A stretch of DNA of 64,000 nt from Cinclus cinclus (taxonomy: Eukaryota; Chordata; Aves; Passeriformes; Cinclidae): positions 111,039,872-111,103,871 of the forward strand of contig NC_085047.1 of the NCBI RefSeq assembly GCF_963662255.1. Direction: 5' to 3'. Shown piece by piece: positions 1-11,556 of this stretch; within the stretch, counting starts at the first letter, position 1, and each line of letters starts with the position of its first letter. The position numbers were made by a program, and so were the translations under genes. The notes under the pieces were generated by a model, which was not told the DNA's origin, made no database searches, and saw only the letters and a list, made by a program, of their open reading frames with translations.

Positions 1-2715
1 ATATCACAACTTTTCTTTCATGATGGCTTGAATGCATTGCATCCAGTGAGGCTGCACAATGGAGAGCTTTTGAAGAACTGTAATAATGAAACCTCTCTAG
101 TGCTTTTCATCCAGCGTGTAAAACCCAAACTTGTGGCTGTTTTATCATCTCTTCTCTACCCGGGCAAGAAACATCAACATAAAAACACTCAAGTGTTCTG
201 TTCCTCAAAGCTGTCTCCAGTCAACAAACCCCTGCCACCCGTAAGGGATTAAATTCACACTTTTTGTGACAGTCAAAGCCATAGCTGGAAATCGGCTGTA
301 ACACACTCAGAACAGCTCCTTTAGCTTCTGAGAGGAAGGTGCTGTGTTCTGTGTGTGTGTTAGATGTGAGATACCCCTTGCACTTCATCTTTTGTGCTCC
401 TCCAGGCTCTGCTATCTACATCTCCAAGCAGCTGATGTACTACAAAGCAAGGGATTTCAGGCTACTGTGGTAGCCAGGTTTTGGATGACTATTTGGATGA
501 CTGGTTTTGGCAACTGCCATTGTTAAATGGTTTGTGAGGGAAGGATTCATGCTCTGTTTCTGACATTTGCCTTCCATTGCATCCACACAATTGCTCTGCT
601 TATAACACTTTCTGCAAGGAAAAAAAATCCTTTAGAAGTATGTCGCTATTTTTTCTATCATCAAAGAAACCAATTTCACCCAGAGCCTTATTAATAGTGG
701 AGGTGGAAGTGGAATTGCAAACACCCAGCAGGCATAATATGCTTGGGGTTTTTTTGTGGTTTTTTCCCTTATTAATGCTAATCCCACATTGCTTATTGCT
801 TTTTTGGAACAGTCTGTTTAGAACAAAAAGAACTGATATAAACATTTATTGAGAAAAGTTAATTTTACAATGCACACAGGTAAATGGCCTGTTTGGGACA
901 ATGCAAAACTGATAAAACTCAGATCTTTGTTACCATATTCAGGGGAAGACATTAAGGACTGTTAATTCTGCATTATATATTATGCCTCTATTTTTCTTTA
1001 GCCACAAAACAGGATTATGTCAGAATAATATTTTCTTTCCTTCTTTCTTTGTTGCCAAGTGGTGATGGATGATAGTTGAATATCTACAAACTTTATTTAC
1101 TTTTCTACCCATTTTCTGGACCTGCTTTGGACAACATTTATGTAGATTTAGCACTGATCCCATTGATGGCAGTCTCTGTTAAATTAACCAAAGTTAGGAC
1201 ATTAATTTTCCTATCTAGTTCTCTGCTGAGGAATGGGCTGAACTGATTGACCAAAGGAAGTTCTCATTTTTAATGTCATTCAGAATTTTTTAAAGATAAA
1301 ATAAAATTAACCCTGCAAGAAGGACAGTTCCTGGAACAAGCAGAGCAAATAAACAGGACTCCTACTTCAATTTGCTTCAAAGCCTGTGGAAAATAATAGT
1401 CTTTAAATTAGATGTTGGGTTATCTTTCAGCTTTTTCAGTCCCTCCACTTGGGTTTGCCTCTGAAGAAAAACATCAAAGCCACGCTACAGGAGCAGCCAG
1501 GTCCTGCAGCCCTTCTGCTTAGAGCACATCTCACTCCTTCCATGCCTTTCTGAACCCCCTGAAGTGAGACAGGGCACCTCCAGGTGCTGTCCTGTTAAAG
1601 AAAAGTTGGGAGCAGAAAGCTCAGGGTCCATAAGGACCCATGTCAGGAAAACCCCTGAAGGCCATGCTTCTCCAGCCTTTCTTCTACAGAGTTTCTTCCA
1701 TGTGAAACACTGCACTGCCTCACTTGGTTGACAAGCTGAGAGGGCCAAAACCTAGATTATTTTAAAAGTGAATAATGCATAAAATTAGCAGCCGTGATTA
1801 GTGCATAAAACATTACATATTTAATATATCTTAAAAAAGGAGTTTTGTTTTGCACTTAAAGACTTAATTCAGTCTTTCTTATATAATTATGAAAGTGAGA
1901 TCTCAGAAGAGGTGGAAAAAGAGGTCTCATTATTTTAATTTTAAAGAGTTTTTTCATCCACATTGCCCTTTGATTTGACAGTTGTGCTTTTTTATGTCCT
2001 AATGCATCACAGAGTTTGGGCGATTTGGCATAGAATAAAAGGAACAAAATTAAATTATAAAACACCATAAATCTTCTCTCTACTATTTGTTTGCACCACT
2101 AAATTTTGGTGTGTTAAAATTAATCCCAAATTTCTGATGGGGATGGAGCATGGAAATCATCACCATTATTTTGTTTGGATTGCTTCTCCCTCTTTGGAAT
2201 TATTCTGAAGAGTGAGGCCTTGACATTTCTCTTAGTTGTCCTTCTGAACCTTGAAATTATAATTCGTAAAACTCTTTGTGACAAAATCCTAACACTTTTA
2301 CTGTGTTTCATCAAGAAGTTTTAAAGAAGCCCTAATTGTTTATGCATCACCCCCTTTTTTGTAGGGTTGAGGACTTCCTACCTCCATCCTGGTCGTTCTC
2401 CTAAGGAAGCCCTGCTGAAAGAAAAGGTGTTTTCACCTGGGCAGCGAGTGATGTTTGCCCAGACACAGGACCCTGAGGATCAAAAATAGCTTGTGGCCAG
2501 CTGGCTTCAGCTGAGGTGGGGATAGGGGCAGCCACATCCATCTCTGCAGCTCTGTGCACCCCTCTCTTTGTTATCCACAGAAACCATGCCAAGTTAATTT
2601 TTTTTTTTTTTCCTGTGGAAAAGTCATGCTGAAGAACTTCCACAGATCAGGAGTTGTGCACTTTTCAGGTGACCTTCTGAAGACCATTAGCAAATTTTGG
2701 ATCTGTGCCCTTTGT
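1..2715. other. Gene-free flank, nothing identifiable
   Basis: AT-rich non-coding DNA. Open frames are all under 100 codons, lack recognisable domains and have no convincing exon structure. A T/C-rich run near 1033-1049 and a T12-type run near 2599-2611 are the only simple sequences noticed. I see no gene, RNA gene or repeat family that I can name here. Confidence 0.5.
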
Positions 2716-2785
2716 CATAGAATGGTTTGGGTCAGAACCTTGAAAATCATGCAGTTCCAACTCCTCTGCCATCCTACCAAATCAC
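2716..2785 (-). mobile_element. CR1-like LINE 3' end fragment
   Basis: Begins catagaatggtttgggtcag and continues with a CR1-like ttccaactcctctgccat. This is the reverse complement of a CR1 3' terminus, so the element lies on the minus strand with its 3' end at the left. Only about 70 bp is recognisable and it is diverged. CR1 copies typically lack target-site duplications, and none is seen. Identification rests on recalled family features, not on a database search. Confidence 0.6.
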
Positions 2786-3384
2786 TGGGTCTGTTTTTTG
2801 AGGAAAGGTTTCTGTTCTCTCCTTATTGGTGTTTGCCAGTCTGAAGGAGATGAAGGAGTTCAGTGCTGTTTAAGGAGTTGGTATTAAATAACATGCACTG
2901 AGACACTTGAAAACCAGAATGTCCATCCTAACATCTACTGCAGTGGGTGCTGCTACAGATGTCACCTGTAGCCTTCTCTGAGTCAGGCTTCTCCTCTCCT
3001 TCTGTAAAAAGCCATGCACAGCTAACAGATAAATAGGAAGGGACAAGCTCTGAAGGACAGCACCCACCTCTTTTCCTGAGCCCTTTCCTGGCTACATGCT
3101 GCTCTGAGAAATGAAAACAAGTTAAACTAAAGAATCACCTCATAATTTAGGGCTGTGACAGCACATTAAGTGGTTTCTGGAAACTGAAGCCCTCCAAGAC
3201 CTGGAGAGCTCGTGTTTTGGCCCAGGCTGCATTCAGATCCCAAGTCTTTGAGTAAGGAAATGTTCAGGCAGTTCCTGCCCAGCAGCTGGGGAATTGTTCT
3301 GCCTTCCTTTACAGCCGAGCAACCACTGCCCCCAAGTGCCCATTTGAAGTCTGATTTTTAAGCTGGGGGCTCACAAGGTTTTTG

Positions 3385-3790
3385 CAGAATCCCAGAATGG
3401 GTCAAGCTGGAAGGTACTACCATGGGTCACCTACTCCCACCTCCCTGCTCAAGCAGGGTCATCCCACAGCACATGGCACAGGTTCTGGAATATCTCCAGT
3501 GAGGGAGATTCCACACCTCTGGACAATCTATCCCAGTGCTCTGTCACTGCACAGAGAAGAAATTCTTCCTCCTCTTCAAGTGGAACTTCCTGAGCATCAC
3601 TTTCTGCCTGTTCCTCCTGTCCCATTGGTGGGCCCCACAGAGCAGAGCCTGCTCCATCCTGTGCAGTGCTGGGCTTGGCAGTGAGGACACCTCACCAGCC
3701 TCTGTCAGGGTGTTCTCAGCTGCTCACAAAGCTGAGTCACTGCCTTTAGAATCCCACTGCCTCTTTTCTCCCCACTCAACACCTATTGCC
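3385..3790 (-). mobile_element. CR1-type LINE 3' fragment
   Basis: Starts cagaatcccagaatgggtca and runs through gctcaagcagggtcatccc, an agaaattcttcctc block and a gtggaacttcctgagcatc block. The layout is shared almost block for block with the copy at 39951-40240, which shows that both belong to one CR1 subfamily. The orientation is minus, with the 3' end at left. The open frame across it is an antisense frame over the 3' UTR and not a gene. The right boundary is approximate because similarity fades after about 3700. Confidence 0.8.
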
Positions 3791-6700
3791 TCTCAGAAGC
3801 CATGTTGTTTTAATGTCTCTTTTTCCTATGGTATTGCCTTTAAACCCTGCACAGAGAAAATGTATTCCTTGAAAGCCATTTCATTGTCAACATCAGTGCC
3901 AGACCATAAGTTTTGGTCTTTCATCCACTGAAATAAATAGGTTTTCTTCCTGAGCAATGGACTTTGACATCCAGCATCATTATATTTATCTTCTCTTTGC
4001 TTTTCAAATCAAACAAATGCACTCTTGGCTTTATCCAGTGTTCATTTTCCCATTAAAAATATATTTCCCCATTAAAAAGATATTTCCCCTGTAAAACTCA
4101 CTTCCTTTCTTACCTGAGTATTACCTCCTTTTACTGCTTTATTCAAATCTACTGAAGGTAATTAAACACATTCCCTTAGTGTTCACAGTGTATCCTAAAT
4201 ACAATATTGCTTTGTGTTTAGGATAGCTATATAAGAATGGATTAATGCCATTTGAATCTCAGGTATCTGATACCACATTTGAATAAAATAGGCCATGAAT
4301 ACGCATTACAATAATATATACTTGAAATGAAGGATGGAAAGAGATACTACAATAATGCTTTCCAGAGTAGATTTGTGATTTATGCTAACTTGGCTGTAAT
4401 AATTTTGCTTATTTAGGCTGATGTGCCTATCAAAAATGTTGGCATGAATACCAAGGAAAAAATTAGACATCAGTATGTTAAAAGCCATTTTCTTTCCCTG
4501 TGACAGAGTCAGCCTGCTCTGATCCCTTTATCACCACCAGAAAATCAGAGCAACTGATTCAAGAGTTCAGAGAGTTCAGTTTGTAATGTGTACACACACA
4601 TTAGGAAAAACATATGGAGAGGCTTTCCCTGTTCAGGCCAGTGAGTAATGCAGCAGTGTCTGGATTCCTTTCCCACACAGTGAGTGATCAAGCAGAAACC
4701 CTGCTGGTAGGTTGAGCAGAGGGGGAAAATGTCCTGTTTTTGTTAATGTGATACTTTGCAATCAGGTCAGCAGCACTTCTGAGGCTGTTTCACCAATGAC
4801 TCCCCAGTGGTATCATGGCTTTACAAAGCATGTCTGGAAGCAGCAAATAATTGCTAGCAGGCAAAAGAGAATTTCAAGAAAAAGGAGAGAAAATCACATA
4901 CCATGCTTCTCTGCCCACGGGGGCAGCTGAGAATCCTGCAGCCTGTGGTGCTCAGGGGAAGAGGATTTCAAGGGAAAACCTCTGGAGCAAAGCTCTTGTA
5001 GGTGATGCTGGGAGTCGCTGGAGAGGTCCATTCTCACTTGTGAACTGGTCACTCTATTTCTACCTCTTACTTCCTCTTAGCTTTTGATTACTTTTGTGAT
5101 CTACTCTTTAATCTTGAAGTACACAGACTAAAACCACCCATTTTATGCAGTGTTTCTATTGAACCCAAATCACCATTGGAAATGGAGCCTTGCAAAAACA
5201 CCAGGCCCTGTTATGCATCTAAATAGAGTAAGAAATACACAGCCATAACGACTATATTTTACATCTTGAATTCTCTCTTTCATGTCAGTGGCCATCTTAT
5301 TTCAGAAGTACCTACAATGTACATAGAAAAGACCTGTGTGCACTCCAGGAGATCTTTCATCCTGTAAAGATAGTGTGCCAAAGAAACAGGGAATGAACTT
5401 TTCTCCAGGTTTTGTAGTTTGCACTTTTGCTTTCCACCATGTCAGCATCCCATGCTATTTCCAGGTTATCTCGTGCCTGTAAGTCACTGAGTGTTTGAGG
5501 AAACCTGCACCTGATTCATCTGAGATATGGGAAATCTCAGGGGAGGAATGAGCCTGTTGGGAAGTGTTTTCCTCAGGAAGGGCTCTTTCACTGGGCTTGG
5601 TGAAACAGGGAAAAGGTCCTCACTTACTAGAGCAGTCAGGGGATGTAATGCTGCAAAAGCAAGGCTGAGTGCCTTTCCCTGGGTGAAGGGCTGCTCTCCA
5701 CAAGTGCTGTCAGGAGGTGTTATTTCCAGAGCTGTGAGCCTCTTGGTCATCCATTCGTCTTTCACACATACCCTGCCTTTCTAAACAGACAAGCCAATTT
5801 CCAAGCAGGCTGAATCTTATTAACTATACAGTCCAGAACAGCAAAATACATTCATAATTTACACATAGCTGGAGAAGCAATTGTGAACTCTTAATGTTCA
5901 GCATTACAGTTTGGTTTTGGTTGTGTTACATGGTGGTATGAGCTTTGGAACAAATTTATCTGCAAGTTCACAGAATCTGAATATTTGGTATCATTGGAGA
6001 TTCCCCCTGCTTCCTAGACAGCATCTATCTGATTTTCTAATACATTTGCTACCAAAACTAGGATTGAGACATGTGATACACATTACTAGTTCCTTGTCTA
6101 CAGTGTGCTGACTTGTTTGTAGGCCAGATCTAACACAGATACCGCAGCAAGCTTCTCAGACAAACAATGGGTTGCCAAATGTGTGTTAACCAACATTTTA
6201 TTCTAGTCTTGTAATAGCAGTACTGTAGACAGGATCATGTTGTTCACTGTATCTTGGTTTCTCAGTAAGAATCTCTTTCAATTTAATAGCTGCTCATTTG
6301 CTTAGAGCTGATAGCCAGGGTACTACAGATTTAAAATCCTTGCGTTCACTTTCATATTGGTGTCCTGTTTCTCATTAATTAAAGGGACCCCTTTTCCTCC
6401 CCACTGCCCTGGTTCCCTCTGTGTGTCTGGCTGCTCCCTTAGTCAGTTTAGCTGCTCCCTTCCAGGTCTGGGGTCATGCACAAATACCCATGAAACATTT
6501 ACCAAAAGCCTCAGGTGCACCTGTGTGAGATCAGCTTCTGCTCAAAATGAGCTGCAGATCACAGGGGTGTTGTACGTGTTTCATTAACTTTTCATCACAT
6601 CTAGATGCAAGGTTTCTTCACCAGAATTTTCCTTAATGAACCACCTGAGTACTCACTGCCAGACAGCTTTTCCCACACTGAACTTGTCTCTGGAAATTAT

Positions 6701-7231
6701 CCTACCGGACAAATTGCACTGCAGCTTATGATAGGAGTAGCAGCCTTCCTTCCCTTCTCTTCTGACAAAAGGCAAAGCCATGTAAATGTGCACAGTCTTG
6801 AAACTGGAATTCTTGCTCTGGGATGTGATCTGAGGCAAGCTGGATTAATTCAAACCAGCGCTTACTAAGAAAAGGAAGAATCTGCATCTTATCCACATAG
6901 ACAGTGACAAAAATAAAGGAGGCTGGGTTTGAACCTGAGTTTATGGGGTAGATGCAGCTTTTCAGCCTTGCTTATATTCAGGAATTAAAAGAAATTCAAA
7001 GCTGGCCTTAAGCACCTTGGAAGCACACCCATGTGGACATGCAGTGGCTTCAGCCTGCAGGTGGCACATGGAGAGCATCGAGTGAAGAAACACAAATGCA
7101 CAGAATCCCCAGGTGTTGGCCATAATAAAGAGCACTTCCTATTGTTTCATCCCAGCCTTTGCTTCTCACAGTCCTGTAGCAGCTCTCAGGTGACTTGAAA
7201 AACCTGCTCACGAATATGTTTGTCATCAGGG
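3791..7231. other. Non-coding stretch, nothing identifiable
   Basis: No exon, RNA gene or recognisable transposon seen. A short imperfect tandem duplication of about 22 bp (tcccc/attaaaaa…atatt) lies near 4048-4092. The rest is ordinary AT-rich sequence with chance open frames below 100 codons. Confidence 0.45.
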
Positions 7232-7330
7232 GAAAGGAGGGGAGGGGAGGGAAGGGAAGGGAAGGGAAGGGAAGGGAAGGGAAGGGAAGGGAAGGGAAGG
7301 GAAGGGAAGGGAAGGGAAGGGAAGGGAAGG
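7232..7330 (+). repeat. (GGGAA)n pentanucleotide microsatellite
   Basis: About 18 perfect or nearly perfect tandem copies of GGGAA (AAGGG in another register). The first two units are GGGGA variants. The tract is all purine on the + strand and opens frames on both strands (KGREGKGRE / LPFPSLPFP), which explains the open frames here. Such runs can form G-quadruplex or triplex structures. Copy number is likely polymorphic. Confidence 0.97.
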
Positions 7331-8380
7331 ACTTTGATACTTGTCTAAAACAGAAATATTCTCCAGATAAAACTGATATATAACATTGTGATAGCTAATG
7401 AAAGGAATGTATGGAAAGAAAAGGTCTTCCACACTGGAGAGCAAACACCTGCAAAAGGAGTTAAGCTACTGCTAATATGGCATCCATAGCATTTAGGCAT
7501 TTGCCATGGCTTGCAACAACAAATGCGTGATTTAACTATGTATTAATTTATTATTACACCAATGGGATAGGAGAGCATAGTTGATTAGTCTAATTTTGGG
7601 GACTGAAATTCATGTTACATGAAATTAACGTCTTCTGAAGGTGCAGGCCATGAATTCTGAAAAGACATAGCTCTGTACATAGATAGCATCACAGCTCCAC
7701 AGTGTCAGGCCCATAGGGCAACACAGGCCAGTGACCAAAGAGAGAAGACAAGCTATTCCAGGCAAAGCACACTGAGAATCACTGGAACTTTCTTCTCCCA
7801 CCCTGGGCCACCTCTTCCTCTGACCTCCTGGTTTGCAAAGTCATAGTCCTGGCAGTGCCAAACTGCTTAAATGTTGTCAGCTAGGCACTAGTTCAGCAAA
7901 GTCCTGAAGGACACCACATTCATGTTCTGAAACCTTTGTCGCTCTCCAGGATGAGAATCAGAGAAGCTCATCCCAGTGAGCTGTTCTTATTTCAGGCTTT
8001 TAAATTAACTTCATAGAAAAATAGATGAAGAACAGGATGATCCAATTTTTTCCCCTTGAGAGAAGGCATTAACATATAGACAGAGGCATTTTTATGTTAT
8101 ATCAATATTGACTGTTTCAGAGAATGAAAGTTCTGGCAGCAATTCCACTGACAAACCTTTAATCAAGGTAAGTGATATAAAAAACTTCGACAAGGCTGGT
8201 GTAAATGGCACTTTGTTTGGCATGACCATAATGAAGTTTTTTTTGTCATTATTGTAGTCACCAAAATAAAGGCTTCATGGCCACATCACTGATGCAAATG
8301 GGCTTTTTTTGTCCAATTTACATCAACATTAACAAGATATTGTCTGGTGCCTGGAGTACACTGTTAAGATAGAAGAAAAC
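7331..8380. other. Non-coding stretch, nothing identifiable
   Basis: AT-rich sequence with no recognised exon, RNA or mobile element. Confidence 0.45.
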
Positions 8381-8535
8381 CACAGAATAATAGGATTGTG
8401 TAGGTTGGAAAATACCTCTAAGATGATGGAGTCCAACAATTATCCCAACACTGCCAAGTCCATCACTGCAACTTGAAGCACTTCCTTGGTCAGCCTGTTC
8501 TAATGCTTGACAACAATTTCAGTGAATAAATCACA
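8381..8535 (-). mobile_element. Diverged CR1 LINE 3' fragment
   Basis: Starts cacagaataataggattgtg, then ggttggaaaatacctctaag, gagtccaacaattatccc and gcctgttctaatgcttgac. These follow the usual order of antisense CR1 3'-end blocks. The copy is old, with many substitutions, and minus-oriented. The right edge is approximate. Confidence 0.75.
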
Positions 8536-11504
8536 ACAAATAAACTGGCAAATAGTTACTGCTGGTGATCATCTCCTCTCCTGATCTCCAGTGTTTTGGG
8601 TCTTTGTGGGCTCATCTCTTCAAAATACATACTCCAATCCTTTCAAGTCAGAAAGGTTTTTCTCCTCCCTTCTTGTGCTTTCTACTTGGGGCTTGCATAG
8701 TTATCACCCATTACTGCTCCAATTATAAGGGCAAATGGTAAGAAAAGATCAGCCAGGCCTCAAATAACAAACCAAGTGAGGCAAGCACTCCTTAGGCCTG
8801 TGTTTTCTTTTCCCATTTCTATTTATTTACTTGCATCTTACTCATCATCCAGTGCCTCCGAGCATGCCCAGCCCTCTCTCCTTGTGTAGCATCTCCTCGG
8901 ATAATGTAGTCTGTGCAAATTGCAGCCTGGCAAACTGCAGACTCATCAGGATGGCAGAGGCAAAACACAAGGAGGTGCTTTCCCCTTGTAATCCTTTACT
9001 GTCAAAGAAGCCAATAAATACAAAATCTTCATTTACTTTGAGGCACTCTATGGCAGAGCAGATCAAGCTGCCCTTTCCCTTTGTTACAGCTGTGTTTTCT
9101 CTCTGCAGGATTAACAAGCATTACTGTGGATTTGGGGTTTCTGTGCTGTGAGGCATCGCTTGCAGCCCAAGTGCAGCAGCACAGCTGGAGCCCTGCTCAT
9201 CAAACCCAGCAACCTCTGCTTCTTCCTCACTAAAACAGCCAGGGCTGGACCCTGACTCTGTGTCTGTGTCCATGCCTGCTTCACACGTGATGTGGAAGAA
9301 TGTGCTTCCAGGAAACCAGTCCTTTTCTGCAGGGCAGACAAGGCAGCGTTGTGAGATAAAAGGAAAGTTTACTAGGCAGCACTGATTTAATGATATTAAT
9401 AAACCACAGCTATTAGTCCAATTACACAAGAGCAGATTACTTGCCAGCCCTAATACCAGGAGATGATAAACGCAGATTAATCTCAGCTTCTTTACCCTAT
9501 CCAGTTCTCTGGATAGGGAATTAAATGCCTGAGTTTATCTTTTTGTAAATTGCTCTGATATAGTTTCATTCTAACTTACAGAGAGCTTTCTGCCTAGCAA
9601 GAGAAATCCTTAGCTCTCTCCTTAAGTAGGGCTGAAACTGCTCTTAGCTTGCAGTTACTTGCAGGCTGAAAAGTGAGAACTTAAAGTGGTTTTCCCAGTT
9701 TTCATGACTTAAAAATGTGTCAGAAATGTAGCATTTTGGGTATGTCTGTTTCCATGCAGCTATTTGGGGAGATACTCAGCTCATGGGTACCACTGCAGTG
9801 GTGGTAGAGTGGGGTTTTGTGCCATCCTGTCATGGGAGGGCTCCTAAAACCAGAACACTGTCACCATACAGCAACTCTGCTGCTCGTCACAGAGACAGCA
9901 GACAGGACCTGAGCTGCTGAGCCAGGCACTTCACAGGCACAGACAGACTTACACATGGCACATTCCCTCCAGTGTCAGCACTTCAGCCCATGGCTCACCC
10001 CAAAATTACCTGCCCTGCCTTCAAAATGACATTTTTGTGCCCCCAGAGCACTCTGCTGGCCCTTGGTGAGGCAGCAGTGCAGGGGTGGGAGGCTCATGCT
10101 GTCTCATGGCTTTAGAGATTTGCTCTTAAATAACTACTTACAGCTGACTGAGTTGAGGGCAAGTGAGGAGAAGGGATCCCATTCCTGTTTGCTTCCAAGG
10201 TAGCATTTAGCTTAATTTCCTGTAGTTACACTTTGTCATTTGATCCTGTCCCTTGATCCTTGCATGAAGGACTAAACAACAGCGGCCACCCTGAATTACA
10301 GTGCTGGCAGTGACAGATACCCATGGTTTGAAATTTATAGTTCTGCTAGAAATAGGCAAATAACTTTAAATGTATTTAAAATATTAGTTCAGAGTTATTA
10401 TAATTACCCTACTCTAAAGTGTATTTGCAAAAATAAAAGTCCTGGACATGGGTCTTTCAGGCCAAGTTTCATCTCGAAATGAACTCTCACAGCACTTACT
10501 ATCACTGTGAGACCATTAATTATATCTTGGCAGAAACTGAGCCCCTATAATTAGGCTGATGTGTTTGACAGATTATTTCCCACAAAGAAATTGACCACAA
10601 ATAGTTCTCAATCGACCTAACAACCTTCCCAGTTGAGAACTCCTATGCAAATGTAAAAGATACAGTTCATCTTGCCTCTCTAGTGGGCTTGATATGATTT
10701 GGCACAACTTACAGAAGAGCTTGAAGCCAATTTGCTACTGGAACAAGCTGAGGTGATGAAAGAGCTTTAGGTCTTGGGTTGTGAGAAGGCAGTTGGCCAC
10801 ACACTTAGACAAATGGAAAATAAAAGATGTTGTTGGAAGAAATTACAAATATTCCAAGAGGATTCATGTACCCTGGAGTGCCTTTCCTTTCAGAGTGCAA
10901 GGACAGCCAAATGTCCCTCAGACTCAGCCTTTCATTTCAGGTCCTTGCAAAAGTTACTTAAGAAAAAAAATCACACAGGTCATAAGCTTTTAAAAGTAAT
11001 TAATAATTTTTTAAAGCTGGTAAACATGGGGTGCTTGACCCAGTTTGCTCTCAATAACTGGAATTTGCTCTCCGTGTGCCCACATTTAAGGCCATGTGCC
11101 TTGGCTTAAATTCTGCTTAGTGAGTTTGAAGCGAAGGGATGGTATTTCACAGCAGGGAGAAGATAAGGACATGCAGGGGGTATTGAGAGGGACTGAGCTG
11201 AAGGGAGCTGGCTCAGGGAGTGCAGCCACGTGCCTGCATTTGATCAAGAATATTCTCCTTGTCTCACACCCTGAGTCCAGCACAGCACCCTGGAGTGGAG
11301 CCAGCCCTGTCCCTCCCCCATGTGGGGTCCTCTCTCTGCAGGACAAAGGGATATTTGATGAATTGCTAGACAGTTTCAGAGATTTCATTTTCTTTTTGCA
11401 AGCTTTAGTTTAGATTATCATAAGTATAATTTCTGAGAGGATGTTTCTACTGAAAAGATGCAGCAGTTTTCTGCATGATTTTGTCTGTTCTATCCCTACA
11501 GAAA

Positions 11505-11507
<3 letters not shown>
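8536..11507. other. Non-coding stretch, nothing identifiable
   Basis: No recognisable exon, RNA gene or mobile element. Open frames on both strands near 8.8-9.4 kb and 10.8-11.4 kb reach 111 codons but overlap each other and carry no domain, so I do not call them. Confidence 0.45.

Positions 11508-11552
<45 letters not shown>
11508..11552. repeat. (AT)n dinucleotide microsatellite
   Basis: A 45-bp uninterrupted AT run, about 22 copies, between aaaggc and gttatt. Likely variable in length. Confidence 0.97.
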
Positions 11553-11556
<4 letters not shown>

